DNA of 64,000 bases from positions 62,001 through 126,000 of the forward strand of contig NZ_JANKZL010000010.1 of the NCBI RefSeq assembly GCF_027568395.1, in the 5' to 3' direction. This DNA is from Aminobacter sp. HY435 (lineage in GTDB: Bacteria > Pseudomonadota > Alphaproteobacteria > Rhizobiales > Rhizobiaceae). Position numbers and translations under genes: made by a program. The notes under the pieces were generated by a model that searched no databases, was not told the DNA's origin, and saw only the letters and a program-made list of their open reading frames with translations. Below are positions 9,353-18,415 of the stretch, one piece after another (positions within the stretch are counted from its first letter, which is position 1; each line of letters begins with the position of its first letter).

Positions 9353-10351
9353 ATGCACGCTGGATCTCTGAAAAAAGAGCCGGACGGGCAGGCGTCCATC
9401 GCCTCGGCCCTCCGCACCGTCACAACCGAGCAGGCCGGCATCGTGGCGCTGGTGGCAGCGCTCGAAGGCAGCCTTGCCGCACCGTTCGCCAAGGCTGTTT
9501 CGGTTCTGGGCCAGCTCAATGGCCGCGCCATCATCACAGGTGTCGGCAAGAGCGGGCATATCGGCAAGAAAATCGCCGCGACGTTCGCCTCGACCGGCAC
9601 GCCCGCCTATTTCGTCCACCCCGCCGAAGCCATCCACGGCGACCTCGGCATGATCACCAAGGACGACGCAATCGTTGCGATTTCCTGGTCCGGCGAGACG
9701 GCCGAACTCAAGGGCATTGTCGGCTATTCGCGCCGCTTCTCGATCCCGCTGATCGCCATCACCGCAGGCGAGACGTCGGCGCTGGCGCGCCAGGCTGACG
9801 TGCTGCTGTCGCTGCCGCGCGCGCCGGAAGCCTGCCCGCACGGCCTGGCCCCGACGACATCGACCTTGCTGCAACTGGTCATCGGCGATGCGCTGGCCGT
9901 CGCGCTGCTTGAGGCGCGCGGCTTTACCGCCGACCACTTCCGCACCTTCCACCCCGGCGGCCAGCTCGGCGCGAGCTTGACGCCGGTCGGCGACCTCATG
10001 CACACGGGCGACGAGATGCCTGTCGTGCCGGTCGGCACCAAGATGCCGGAAGCGGTCCGGACGCTGTCCAAGAAACGCTTCGGCTGCGTCTGCGTCACGG
10101 ATGCCGATGGCAAGCTTGCCGGCATCATCACCGACGGCGATCTTTCGCGCAATCTCGACCGCAATCTTGCCGAGACGCGCGTCGAAGAGATCATGACCGT
10201 GCGTCCCAAGACCGTCCCGCGCCACATGCTGGCCGGAGCGGCAATCGCCATGCTCAATGAAAACAACATCGGCGCGCTGATCGTCGTCGAAGGCGATCGC
10301 CCGGTCGGCCTCATCCACTTCCACGACCTGCTGAGGATCGGCGCCGCCTGA
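9353..10351 (+). CDS. kdsD: Arabinose-5-phosphate isomerase (KpsF/KdsD family)
   Basis: This 332-aa protein has an N-terminal SIS domain (GVGKSGHIGKKIAATFASTG, SWSGETAEL, HGLAPTTSTLLQLVIGDALA) and a C-terminal CBS pair. It interconverts ribulose-5-P and arabinose-5-P, the first step toward Kdo for LPS. The start at ATG 9353 (MHAGSLKKEP) is the best available; the region before it is the shared promoter with the divergent barrel gene. It is followed at a short distance by the convergent nfeD gene. Confidence 0.94.
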   Translation: MHAGSLKKEPDGQASIASALRTVTTEQAGIVALVAALEGSLAAPFAKAVSVLGQLNGRAIITGVGKSGHIGKKIAATFASTGTPAYFVHPAEAIHGDLGMITKDDAIVAISWSGETAELKGIVGYSRRFSIPLIAITAGETSALARQADVLLSLPRAPEACPHGLAPTTSTLLQLVIGDALAVALLEARGFTADHFRTFHPGGQLGASLTPVGDLMHTGDEMPVVPVGTKMPEAVRTLSKKRFGCVCVTDADGKLAGIITDGDLSRNLDRNLAETRVEEIMTVRPKTVPRHMLAGAAIAMLNENNIGALIVVEGDRPVGLIHFHDLLRIGAA

Positions 10352-10385
10352 ACGGCACCCTCGGGACCACAGGCTCAACGCCGGC

Positions 10386-10850
10386 TCAGACCGGCTCCAC
10401 CCGCAGTTCCAGATCGGTGTCTCCGGCGGCGGTGACGCGGACCTGCGCGCCTGCCGGGAGGTCGGGGCCTGAAACGCGCCACATGGTGTCGCCGAGCTTG
10501 ATGCGTCCTCGGCCTTCCTTGATCGGTTCGGTGAGCGTCGCCGTCCGGCCGATCATCTGGGCGCCGCGCTGGTTGAGCAGCGGCTGGTCGGACAGGCCTT
10601 CGCGGTCGCGCACGATCTTCTTTCCGACATAGGCGGAGACTAGCGCCAGCACCAGGAAGACCAGCACCTGGACCTGCCAGCTCCACAGCGCCACGTCCCA
10701 CAACAGCAGCGATGCCGAGCCGACGATCAGCGCGGCAATGCCGATCCACAGCAGGAAAACGCCCGGCGCGAAGATCTCCAGCGTCAGCAGGACGAAGCCG
10801 AGCAGCATCCAGTTCCACGGGCCGAGTTCGGCGACGATGCTTGCGATCAT
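10386..10850 (-). CDS. NfeD family membrane protein
   Basis: A 154-aa protein with an N-terminal hydrophobic region of about three membrane segments (WNMLLGFVLLTLEIF..., LLWIGIAALIVG, VQVLVFLVLALVSAYVG). A soluble OB-fold domain follows (LNQRGAQMIGRTATL ... WRVSGPDLPAGAQVRV). NfeD proteins pair with SPFH/stomatin proteins, and here the SPFH gene lies 23 bases upstream on the same strand, an arrangement conserved widely. The pair is thought to act in membrane microdomains; the exact role is not known. Confidence 0.92.
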   Translation of the reverse strand: MIASIVAELGPWNWMLLGFVLLTLEIFAPGVFLLWIGIAALIVGSASLLLWDVALWSWQVQVLVFLVLALVSAYVGKKIVRDREGLSDQPLLNQRGAQMIGRTATLTEPIKEGRGRIKLGDTMWRVSGPDLPAGAQVRVTAAGDTDLELRVEPV

Positions 10851-10873
10851 TCGGGCGCTCCCATCAATGGCGC

Positions 10874-11824
10874 TCAGTTCTGTTCAGGCGGAATCCGCGG
10901 CGTGCGCGAGGCCTGGCGCTGCGCACCGCTGGTGCCTTCGGCGCGAAACACCTCCTTGGCGATCTCGCCGATGCCGCCCAAGGTGCCGATCAGCGACGAC
11001 GCCTCCATCGGCATCAGCACGACCTTGCTGTTGGGGGCCGAGCCGATCTTGGCGAGCGCTTCGGTGTATTTCTGGGCAACGAAGTAGTTGATCGCCTGGA
11101 CGTCGCCCTTGGCGATGGCTTCCGACACCACCTGGGTGGCGCGCGCCTCGGCCTCGGCGGCGCGCTCGCGCGCCTCCGCGTCGCGGAACGCCGCTTCGCG
11201 CCGGCCTTCGGCTTCCAGAACCTGCGACTGCTTCATGCCTTCGGCTTCGAGGATCTGGGCGCGCTTGTTGCGTTCCGCCATCATCTGGCGGCCCATCGAC
11301 TCGATGAGGTTGGCAGGTGGGTTGATGTCCTTGATCTCGACGCGGGTGATCTTGATGCCCCATGGGTGGGCCGCTTCGTCGACGACGCGCAGCAGCCTCT
11401 CATTGATGGCGTCGCGATTGGAGAGCAACTCGTCGAGATCCATCGAGCCCATGACGGTGCGGATGTTGGTCATGGTCAGGTTGAGGATGGCGTTCTGCAG
11501 CCCGGCAACCTGGTAGGCGGCCTGCGGCGCGCTGAGCACCTGGTAGAAGGCGACTCCGTCGACGGCGACCATCGCGTTGTCCTTGGTGATGATCTCTTGC
11601 GTCGGTACGTCCAGCACCTGCTCCATCATGTTCATCTTGGCGCCGATGCGGTCGATGAACGGGATGATGAGGTTGAGCCCTGGCGTCAGGGTCCTGGTGT
11701 AGCGGCCAAAGCGTTCGACCGTATAGTTGTAGCCCTGAGGGACGGTCTTGATGCCTGCGAAGAGCAGCAGGAGCACAAGGACGACAAGTACCGGAATGAC
11801 GATGTCGAAACCACTGAAGTCCAT
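10874..11824 (-). CDS. SPFH/Band 7 stomatin-like protein (QmcA type)
   Basis: I choose ATG 11824 (MDFSGFDIV), preceded by GGGGAGCG, over an ORF start 42 bases upstream. The 316-aa product has one N-terminal membrane helix ([17 protein letters not shown]), the SPFH domain beginning [19 protein letters not shown], and a long Ala/Glu/Arg coiled coil ([20 protein letters not shown]...) that drives oligomerisation. It is probably the partner of the NfeD protein encoded next. Confidence 0.93.
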   Translation of the reverse strand: MDFSGFDIVIPVLVVLVLLLLFAGIKTVPQGYNYTVERFGRYTRTLTPGLNLIIPFIDRIGAKMNMMEQVLDVPTQEIITKDNAMVAVDGVAFYQVLSAPQAAYQVAGLQNAILNLTMTNIRTVMGSMDLDELLSNRDAINERLLRVVDEAAHPWGIKITRVEIKDINPPANLIESMGRQMMAERNKRAQILEAEGMKQSQVLEAEGRREAAFRDAEARERAAEAEARATQVVSEAIAKGDVQAINYFVAQKYTEALAKIGSAPNSKVVLMPMEASSLIGTLGGIGEIAKEVFRAEGTSGAQRQASRTPRIPPEQN

Positions 11825-12065
11825 TGGGCGCTCCCCGAATTGATCGCGGCGATTCAGGTGCCGCATCGTATGCCGAAGAAGACTTAAGGGCGTTTCTGCC
11901 GCGTTACAATCGGGCGGCGGTGGTTTGTGCTGCGCCTGTTCGGCCCCGGCGTCGCCGTTTTGAGGCGCCAGCGCTTGAAAGCGTACAGGCCGGCATCGCT
12001 GTCGCTGACGGCAGATATCGCGGCGTTAACGATCTCGGCGATGCGCGCCGTCCGGGCCGTGTGCG

Positions 12066-13130
12066 TCAGGCCCAGCCCATCAGTTCGCGACGGGTGATCG
12101 CCTCGATCACCGCCATGCCTTCCGGGCTGTCGTTGAGGCAAGGGATATGGGCGAAGTTCTTGCCGCCGGCGTGATGGAAAATCTCGGCGTTTTCGCCGGC
12201 GATCTCCTCCAGCGTCTCGATGCAGTCGGCCGAGAAACCCGGGTTGACGATGGCGATGGACTTGACGCCCTCCTTGGCCAGCCGCTCGACAGTCTTGTCG
12301 GTGTAGGGCTGCAGCCATTCCTGCGCGCCGAAGCGCGACTGGAAGGTGGTCATCAGCTTCTTTTCGTCCATGCCGAGACGCTCGCGCAACAGCCGCGTCG
12401 TCTTCACGCAATGGCAGTGGTAGGGGTCGCCGCGCTCGAAGTAGGGCTTGGGGATGCCGTGGTAGGAGGCGAGGATGACCTCCGGCTCGAAATCGAGCTT
12501 GGCCAAATGCTGCTCGATCGAGCGCGCAAGTGCTTCGATATAGACCGGCTCGTCGTAGTAGGCGGGCACGGTGCGGACGGCAGGCATGGCGCGGATTTTC
12601 ATTAGCGCGCGGAACAGCTGGTCGCTGGCAGTGGCGGTCGTCGTCGCCGAGAACTGCGGATAGAGCGGGAACATGACGATGCGGTCGCAACCTTGGGCGA
12701 TCAGTTTCTGGACCACGCTTTCAGTCGAGGGATTGCCGTAGCGCATGCCCCAGTCGACGATGACGTCGGGCAGGTCCTTCAGCGCCTCGGAGAGTTTTTC
12801 GCCCTGGGCGCGCGTGTAGGTACGCAGCGGGGATTCGTCGCGCTCGGTGTTCCAGATCTTCTTGTAGTTCTCGCCCGATTTCTTCGGCCGCGTGTTGAGC
12901 ACGATGCCGTAGAGGATCGGGTACCAGAGCGCCTTGGGCATTTCGATGACACGCGGATCCGAAAGAAACTCGCGCAGATACCGCCACATCGACTTGGCGT
13001 CGGTGCCGTCGGGCGTGCCGAGATTGACCAGGAGAACGCCGACCTTGCCCTTCTTGACCGCCGGATGACCACCCGGAAGGGGGCCGAGCGCCTTGGCGGA
13101 TTTTTCGTCGATGGTCGTGGTCAGGTTCAT
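12066..13130 (-). CDS. hemH: Ferrochelatase
   Basis: This 354-aa enzyme inserts Fe2+ into protoporphyrin IX, the last step of heme synthesis. It shows the family core: LVNLGTPD near residue 35, MRYGNPS, MFPLYPQFS, the catalytic His in LASYHGIPKPYF, and NPGFSADCIETLEEI with the conserved Glu. Alphaproteobacterial HemH is usually ~340-360 aa, so the length fits. The gene appears monocistronic; a 36-base palindrome lies between its start and the 5'-nucleotidase gene upstream. Confidence 0.96.
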   Translation of the reverse strand: MNLTTTIDEKSAKALGPLPGGHPAVKKGKVGVLLVNLGTPDGTDAKSMWRYLREFLSDPRVIEMPKALWYPILYGIVLNTRPKKSGENYKKIWNTERDESPLRTYTRAQGEKLSEALKDLPDVIVDWGMRYGNPSTESVVQKLIAQGCDRIVMFPLYPQFSATTTATASDQLFRALMKIRAMPAVRTVPAYYDEPVYIEALARSIEQHLAKLDFEPEVILASYHGIPKPYFERGDPYHCHCVKTTRLLRERLGMDEKKLMTTFQSRFGAQEWLQPYTDKTVERLAKEGVKSIAIVNPGFSADCIETLEEIAGENAEIFHHAGGKNFAHIPCLNDSPEGMAVIEAITRRELMGWA

Positions 13131-13204
13131 TCGGTGTCTCCGTTATGCGGGATACCTAATTGAAAGGCGCGGGCGTTCAATGTCGCCTCTGGCCGCACCC
13201 GGAC

Positions 13205-13240
13205 GACAAAGCCCGCCCGGCATGCCGGGCGGGCTTTGTC
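13205..13240. terminator. Perfect 36-base palindrome, terminator of the 5'-nucleotidase gene
   Basis: GACAAAGCCCGCCCGGCATG and its complement form an uninterrupted palindrome ending in GGGCTTTGTC. It lies 18 bases after the stop of the minus-strand nucleotidase gene and 75 bases upstream of the hemH start. On either strand the hairpin ends in a short T-run, consistent with intrinsic termination. Confidence 0.8.
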
Positions 13241-13257
13241 TGGGCCAAAGAGGCCTA

Positions 13258-15129
13258 TCAGTTTGCCGACGGGATCGCCAGCGTCGAGCCTACGTGCAGG
13301 GTCTTGGCATGAGCCTCGGGATTTGCCTCGGCAATCGCCTTCCATCTGGTCGGGTCGCCGAGATAGGTCTTGGCGAGATCCCAGAAGGTGTCGCCGGCAG
13401 CGATGGTGTGCGTCTTTCCGCCGCCTGCCGGCGCTGCTGCAGGCGTGGCTTCAGCCGGCTTGGCCGGGGCGGCTTCCGCGGGTTTTGCCGGTTCGGCGGT
13501 CGGGGCTGCCGCAACGGTCGCGGCGATCTCGGTGATGCGGCCGTCGAGCTTCGGCGTGAACGGTCGGTTCTTGCCGAGATAGTCGGCGACCACCTGTTCA
13601 AGGCTCGGGCCGTAATCATAGGCGTTGGTCGCGTTCTCGGCGAACAGCTTGTAGCCGTCGCCGCCCTGGCGGACGTAGTTGTTTGTCGCCACGGTGTAGA
13701 CCTTGGCCTCGTCGATCGGCTTCCAGGCCCCGCCATCCATCACCTCGACCGACTTGACGCGGCCGGCATTGGGCGCGACCGACTTGTCGAAGGAGTACTT
13801 CAGGCCGGCGACCTGCGGGAACTTGCCCTTGCCTTCCTCGATCTCGCTGACGCCGGCCTCGAGCGAGCCGACGATGTCCTTGCCGGAAAGCTGGAAGGTG
13901 GCGAGCGTGTTCTGGAACGGCAGGACCGTCAGGACTTCGCCCATGGTGACGACGCCCTGGTCGATGGAGGCGCGGATGCCGCCGCCGTTCTGGAAGACGA
14001 TGGTGACGCCCTGGTCCTTGACCCGGTCGAGGATCGCGTCGGAGATCAGGTTGCCCATCTCGCATTCGCGCGCACGGCAGCTTTCGCGGCTGCCGTCGAT
14101 GAGTGCTGACGTTTCCGACACCTCCTTGTTCTTCAGTTCCTCGATCGGCGCGCCGAGTTCCTTGATGCGGGCGAGCACCGCCTCGTCGGGCTTGATCGAG
14201 TTGTCGAGATAGATCGGGTCGCCCTTGGCTTCCTTGACCACGCCATTGTCGTCGAAGGTGACAGTGATTTCGCCGAGATACTTCGAGTACGACGCGGCCT
14301 GGGTGACCGGGACCTTGTAGCCCTCGGGGTTGTCGACCATCGTCGGGTACGGCCCTTCGGCCTTGGCGTCGGTGTTCGACAGAAGCGAATGCGAGTGGCC
14401 GCCGACGACGACGTCGACACCGGGAATCTTGGCGATCATTTCCTTGTCGCGCGGGTAGCCGACATGGGTCAGCGCGATGATCTTGTTGACGCCCTGCGCC
14501 TTCAGCTTCTCGACCTCGGCGGTGATGTTCTTGACGTCGTCCTCGATGGCGATGTTCGGGCCGGGCGAGGCGACCTCGGGCGTGTCGTTGGTGACAGCGC
14601 CGACGATGCCGATCTTCTGGCCGCCAACCTCGAGCACGAGCGACGGCTTGATGCGGTCGCCGACCTTGGACTGGGCGTTCGGATGGACGTTGGCCGAGAG
14701 CACCGGGAACTGGATCTTTTCCAGGAACGGCACCAGCGCGTCCTCGCCATCGTCGAACTCGTGGTTGCCCACGGTCATGGCGTCGAACTTCATCTGGTTG
14801 AGGAATTCGGCTTCGGTCGCGCCCTTGTAGGTGGTGTAGAACAGCGAGCCCTGGAAATTGTCGCCGCCATTGAGCAAGAGCACGTTCTGGCCTTCGAGCT
14901 TCTTGCGCTGGTCGGCGATCGCCGTGACGAGCCGCGCGGCGCCGCCGATGCATTCGCCCTTGGTCTCTTCCTCGGCCGAGCAGGTGGATTCGAACTTGTT
15001 GTTGCTTTCGATCCGGCTGTGCCAGTCGTTGATGTGCAGGATCGTCAAAGTGTAGTCAGCGAAAGACGGTGCGGCGGAATAGCCAAAGGCCGATGCCGAC
15101 AAAGCCGCGATTGCAGCCAATCTCTTCAT
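13258..15129 (-). CDS. Periplasmic 5'-nucleotidase/UshA-type phosphoesterase with C-terminal LysM domain
   Basis: The start is ATG 15129 (MKRLAAIAALS), with GGGAGAG upstream; the ORF extends 22 codons further without support. The 623-aa product has a signal peptide (~1-23), then a calcineurin-type metallophosphatase domain (ILHINDWHSR, LNGGDNFQGS, VGNHEFDDGED, VGGHSHSLL). A 5_nucleotid_C substrate domain follows (FQNGGGIRASIDQG). An Ala/Pro linker and a LysM repeat (HTIAAGDTFWDLAKTYLGDP) end the protein. It should remove phosphate from nucleotides outside the inner membrane. The LysM module suggests it is held on peptidoglycan, which is uncommon for the family. Confidence 0.92.
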   Translation of the reverse strand: MKRLAAIAALSASAFGYSAAPSFADYTLTILHINDWHSRIESNNKFESTCSAEEETKGECIGGAARLVTAIADQRKKLEGQNVLLLNGGDNFQGSLFYTTYKGATEAEFLNQMKFDAMTVGNHEFDDGEDALVPFLEKIQFPVLSANVHPNAQSKVGDRIKPSLVLEVGGQKIGIVGAVTNDTPEVASPGPNIAIEDDVKNITAEVEKLKAQGVNKIIALTHVGYPRDKEMIAKIPGVDVVVGGHSHSLLSNTDAKAEGPYPTMVDNPEGYKVPVTQAASYSKYLGEITVTFDDNGVVKEAKGDPIYLDNSIKPDEAVLARIKELGAPIEELKNKEVSETSALIDGSRESCRARECEMGNLISDAILDRVKDQGVTIVFQNGGGIRASIDQGVVTMGEVLTVLPFQNTLATFQLSGKDIVGSLEAGVSEIEEGKGKFPQVAGLKYSFDKSVAPNAGRVKSVEVMDGGAWKPIDEAKVYTVATNNYVRQGGDGYKLFAENATNAYDYGPSLEQVVADYLGKNRPFTPKLDGRITEIAATVAAAPTAEPAKPAEAAPAKPAEATPAAAPAGGGKTHTIAAGDTFWDLAKTYLGDPTRWKAIAEANPEAHAKTLHVGSTLAIPSAN

Positions 15130-15328
15130 GTTGAACTCTCCCGAATGACCCCCGCGAGGCAATTGACGCCTTCGCTTGACCGGAATGTTACCCATTCCTT
15201 GGGGGCATGTTCACATTCCGATTTTTCGGATGCAAGGGAGAATCTGGAGCCGGCAGCCGACATACTTGGCGACGTGGCGCGGATGCGCTTGTCGGCTCGG
15301 CGGGCCGAGCGTTTCGCGGCCCGGAGCG

Positions 15329-15352
15329 TTGTGCCCGCCGGAGCGGGCACAA
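15329..15352 (-). terminator. Hairpin after the Omp10-like gene
   Basis: TTGTGCCCGC and GCGGGCACAA flank a 4-base loop, 8 bases past the stop of the minus-strand lipoprotein gene. It is a strong stem without a clear T-run. Confidence 0.55.
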
Positions 15353-15360
15353 ATGCCGCA

Positions 15361-15747
15361 TCAGGCCGAACGGCGGGTCAGCGTGAACTGCTGACTGGTC
15401 GAGCTGGTGCAGTTCAGCTGGTTGGCCGAGATCAGCAGGCAGTTGAAGCTGATCGGCGACTGGCGGATCAGCGAGGTGCCGTTGATCTGGACCGAGTTGG
15501 CGCCGGTCATGACGTAGGTTCCGTCCGACAGTTTCTGGCCGGTGTCGGTCGCCACCGTCTGGAACGCACCTGATGTGAAGGTCGAGAGCCCGGTGCCCTT
15601 GGCGTCCAGCCATGCGCCTTCGACGCCTGATGGTGCCGGCCTTGCGCCGCCGCCCGAGGAGCCCCCGCCGCTGGTCGAGCAGCCGGCAATCGCGGCCGCG
15701 AGCAAGGCAAGCACTCCGGCCGAAGCAATTTTGCGCGAAGTCGTCAT
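15361..15747 (-). CDS. omp10: Omp10-like outer-membrane lipoprotein
   Basis: The start is ATG 15747 (MTTSRKIAS), preceded by GAGAGGA. The 128-aa product has a lipoprotein signal with lipobox LLAAAIAGC, a Ser/Gly-rich spacer, and a small domain. Its pattern (GVEGAWLDAKG, ATDTGQKLSDGTY, VQINGTSLIR, NCLLISANQLNCTSS, FTLTRR) closely follows Brucella Omp10 as I remember it. It is likely anchored in the outer membrane; a role in envelope integrity is inferred from Brucella. It is followed by a hairpin. Confidence 0.85.
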   Translation of the reverse strand: MTTSRKIASAGVLALLAAAIAGCSTSGGGSSGGGARPAPSGVEGAWLDAKGTGLSTFTSGAFQTVATDTGQKLSDGTYVMTGANSVQINGTSLIRQSPISFNCLLISANQLNCTSSTSQQFTLTRRSA

Positions 15748-15818
15748 AGGTAATCCTCTCCTCAGTCCGCCCGTCTTCATTCGCCCGATTTGGCTTTGAA
15801 GGCAAGGCTCAGAACAAA

Positions 15819-15850
15819 ATCCCGAAAAGCCGCAAAGCGGTTTTCGGGAT
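15819..15850 (-). terminator. Hairpin downstream of homospermidine synthase
   Basis: ATCCCGAAAA-GCCGC pairs with GCGG-TTTTCGGGAT around a short loop, 62 bases after the hss stop. On the minus strand the stem is followed by TTTTGTT, so it can end the hss transcript. A similar stem core (CCGAAAA) is seen in a repeat at 42087. Confidence 0.6.
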
Positions 15851-15911
15851 CGTGTTGCAATAAGAAGATAGAACGCCATTCCGTTCCACAGGATGGCGTT
15901 CGGTTATGGCG

Positions 15912-17357
15912 TTAGCGCACCAGCACGTTGCGGAACTGCCACGGATCGTCCTTGTCGATGTCCTCTTCGAACAGTCCGGGACGGCCTTCCAGCGGCGTCC
16001 AGTCGGTGTAGTAGCCGTTGACCGGTCCGAGGTAAGGCAGCTGGACTTCGAGGCAACGCCTGTAGTCAGTCTCATCGGCTTCGACGATGCCGGCTTCGGG
16101 GTTCTCGAAGGCCCAGACCATGCCGGCGAGCACCGCCGACGACACCTGCAAGCCGGTGGCATTCTGGTACGGGGCCAGCTTGCGCGCCTGTTCGAGCGTC
16201 AGCTGCGAGCCGAACCAGTAGGCGTTCTTGTCGTGGCCGTATAGCAGCACGCCCAGCTCGTCCTTGCCGTCGACCAGTTCGTCCTCGTCGAGGACATGGT
16301 GCACCGGCTGCGGCTTGCCGGCCGCGCCGAACATCTCGTGCATCGACAGAACCGCATCGTTGCATGGATGGTAGGCGTAGTGGCAGGTCGGGCGGTATGT
16401 CACCTTGCCCTTCTTCGAGCGAACGGTGAAGAAGTCGGCGATGGAGATCGCCTCGTTGTGGGTGACCAGGAAGCCGTATTGCGCGCCAGGCGTCGGGCAC
16501 CAGGTGCGAACGCGGGTGTTGGCGCCGGGCTGCTCGAGATAGATTGCACCCTTGTTGCCGTGCTTGAACTTCTTGGCGTTCTTGGGCTTCCACTTTTCGT
16601 GCGTGCCCCAGCCGAGCTCCGCCGGCTGCAGGCCTTCCGAAATGAAGCCTTCGACCGACCAGGTGTTCCAGAACACGTTCATCGGCTTGGGGTTCTTGGT
16701 GCGCTGGGTATCGCGTTCGGCGATGTGGATGCCCTTGACGCCTGCCTTCTTCATCAGCGCGGCCCAGCCTTCGCGGTCGTGCTGCGCCGGCTCCTCGAAC
16801 TCGATGCCGAGATCCCTGGACAGGTTGACCAGCGCCTGCTTGACGAACCACGAGACCATGCCCGGGTTGGCGCCGCAGGTGGAAACCGCAGTCGTGCCGC
16901 CCGGATGCTTGCGGCGTTCGGCCAGAAGGGTCTCGCGCAGCGCATAATTGGTGCGCTCGTCGTTGCCGGCGTTGTTGTCGAAATAGAAGCCGAGCCATGG
17001 CTCGATGACCGTATCGACATAGAGCACCTCGAGCTTGCGGCAGAGGTGCATCAGATCGACCGAACCGGTGTCGACCGACAGGTTGACGCAGAAACCCTGG
17101 CCGTCTCCGTTGGTCAGGAGAGGCGTCAGAAGCTCCTTGTAATTGTCCTTGGTTACCGCCTCCTGGATGAATTTGATGCCACGCTCATCCGCGAGTTTTC
17201 GGTTCTCGTCGCTGGGATCGATAATCACCATGCGCGACTTGTCGAACTTGAAATGGCGTTCGATGAGGGGAAGGGTTCCACGACCGATCGAGCCGAAGCC
17301 GATCATCACGATTGGACCAGTAATCTCACCGTATACGGACCATTTTTCATTCGCCAT
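15912..17357 (-). CDS. hss: Homospermidine synthase
   Basis: The start is ATG 17357 (MANEKWSVY), with GGAAGGAG upstream; the ORF could begin 8 codons earlier. The 481-aa enzyme has an N-terminal NAD-binding fold (VMIGFGSIGRGTLPLIERHF) and family blocks such as GANPGMVSWFVKQAL and VRTWCPTPGAQYGF. It joins two putrescines, using NAD as hydride carrier, to give sym-homospermidine, the main triamine of rhizobia. Its precursor putrescine can come from the ornithine decarboxylase at 40183. It is probably transcribed alone. Confidence 0.95.
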   Translation of the reverse strand: MANEKWSVYGEITGPIVMIGFGSIGRGTLPLIERHFKFDKSRMVIIDPSDENRKLADERGIKFIQEAVTKDNYKELLTPLLTNGDGQGFCVNLSVDTGSVDLMHLCRKLEVLYVDTVIEPWLGFYFDNNAGNDERTNYALRETLLAERRKHPGGTTAVSTCGANPGMVSWFVKQALVNLSRDLGIEFEEPAQHDREGWAALMKKAGVKGIHIAERDTQRTKNPKPMNVFWNTWSVEGFISEGLQPAELGWGTHEKWKPKNAKKFKHGNKGAIYLEQPGANTRVRTWCPTPGAQYGFLVTHNEAISIADFFTVRSKKGKVTYRPTCHYAYHPCNDAVLSMHEMFGAAGKPQPVHHVLDEDELVDGKDELGVLLYGHDKNAYWFGSQLTLEQARKLAPYQNATGLQVSSAVLAGMVWAFENPEAGIVEADETDYRRCLEVQLPYLGPVNGYYTDWTPLEGRPGLFEEDIDKDDPWQFRNVLVR

Positions 17358-17388
17358 TTTCTGGGGCACTCCTTCCATCACAGAAACA

Positions 17389-17410
17389 GCCGGGCCATTT
17401 TTGACCCGGC
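17389..17410 (-). terminator. Hairpin between the DUF3445 gene and hss
   Basis: GCCGGG and CCCGGC flank a 10-base loop, 87 bases past the stop of the DUF3445 gene and 32 bases before the hss start. On the minus strand GCCGGG...CCCGGC is followed by TGTTTCTGTG, so it may terminate the upstream transcript or sit in the hss leader. Confidence 0.5.
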
Positions 17411-17497
17411 TTCAACCGCCAAACCATACATGCTTGTCCCAATAAAGCGAATCCGGCCTCCCAGATGATGTGGGATCTGGACGTTATGCCGCTATTG

Positions 17498-18415
17498 TTA
17501 GCCGGCGCGGGCGATCCCGTCGAGGAATGCGACCAGCCTGCCGCGGTCGGCCGCGAGGCCCTTGTAGTCGAGCTGATCTCGCTCGAGGCTCGTCAGTTGC
17601 TCGGCGAAGGAGGCGGCCAGCCGGACGCGATCCTCATGGCGGGCGAGAACCGTCAGCGGGTCGAGATAGATGCGGATGGTGAACAGGACGTCGCCGGACA
17701 CGGGCAGCTTGCGCAGCGTCTGGCGCTCGACGCGGATGAAGGCATGGCCGGCGACATCGGCGCCGGGGAAGTTCGAATCCGCCGCAGCCGAGCGGGCAAG
17801 GCGCTGGCGGTCGGAGAGCGGATGATAGAGCTCGCCGTTGGCCTGGACCGACCAATTGAAGCGCTCGACCAGAACGGCCAGCTTGTCGAACATGCGGGCG
17901 ATGAGTTCGGCCATTCGCGTGCCCGGACCGAAGCCGGGGACCGGGCCATGGATGTCGTGGATCGGCAGGCCGAACTTCTCCGTCAGCTTCCAGGACGAGG
18001 GGAAGCAGAGCGAACCGGCGGCGAGGCGCCAGCCGTTTTCGCCACGGCGCATCAGGATCAAATCTTCCTGGACCAGCCGCGAGGCCGCGATAAGCGGATA
18101 GTTGCCGGGATCGGCGACGTCGACCACCCTGCCGGTGTCGGCGATGATGCAGCGTCCACCCTCGAGCCGATAGATTTCGGGGTAGCGCTCGACCAGATGC
18201 GCGACCAGCAGGTCCAGAACCTCCTGCTGGGCCGCCCGCGTTTCGGGTTCGGCGACGAAGACCTTGTCCGGCAGTGCGGCGTAGAGCCGGTCCTTTTCGG
18301 TCAGGTAGGCCTCAAGGTGATCGTCGGATTCGATCCAGTCGCGCGCGTCGGCCTGTTTCAGGCCGACGGCGAAGGGTTTCGAAGTGCCGTCGTAGGGCGT
18401 GTGAACGGGGATCAA
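17498..18415 (-). CDS. DUF3445 heme-dependent oxidative N-demethylase family protein
   Basis: The likely start is TTG 18415 (LIPVHTPYDG), since family members begin with a short HTPYDGSSKPF-like segment. Longer ORF starts lie entirely within the toxin gene. The 305-aa product carries the DUF3445 stretches KPFAVGLK, RRGENGWRLAAGSLCFPSSW, IHDIHGPVPGF and HAFIRVERQTLRKLP. Characterised members are heme enzymes that remove N-methyl groups oxidatively. The start codon overlaps the toxin stop (TTGA), so translation is probably coupled to the toxin-antitoxin operon, an unusual arrangement. The natural substrate is not deducible. Confidence 0.82.
   Translation of the reverse strand: MIPVHTPYDGTSKPFAVGLKQADARDWIESDDHLEAYLTEKDRLYAALPDKVFVAEPETRAAQQEVLDLLVAHLVERYPEIYRLEGGRCIIADTGRVVDVADPGNYPLIAASRLVQEDLILMRRGENGWRLAAGSLCFPSSWKLTEKFGLPIHDIHGPVPGFGPGTRMAELIARMFDKLAVLVERFNWSVQANGELYHPLSDRQRLARSAAADSNFPGADVAGHAFIRVERQTLRKLPVSGDVLFTIRIYLDPLTVLARHEDRVRLAASFAEQLTSLERDQLDYKGLAADRGRLVAFLDGIARAG

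Noticed and set aside
9206-10378. The upstream extension of the outer-membrane barrel ORF to 10378
   Set aside because: The extra N-terminal part is the antisense of kdsD; the signal peptide at 9205 marks the real start.
11884-12065. Possible short gene downstream of hemH (encoding [15 protein letters not shown])
   Set aside because: There is no start codon outside the hemH coding frame, and no RBS; probably chance.
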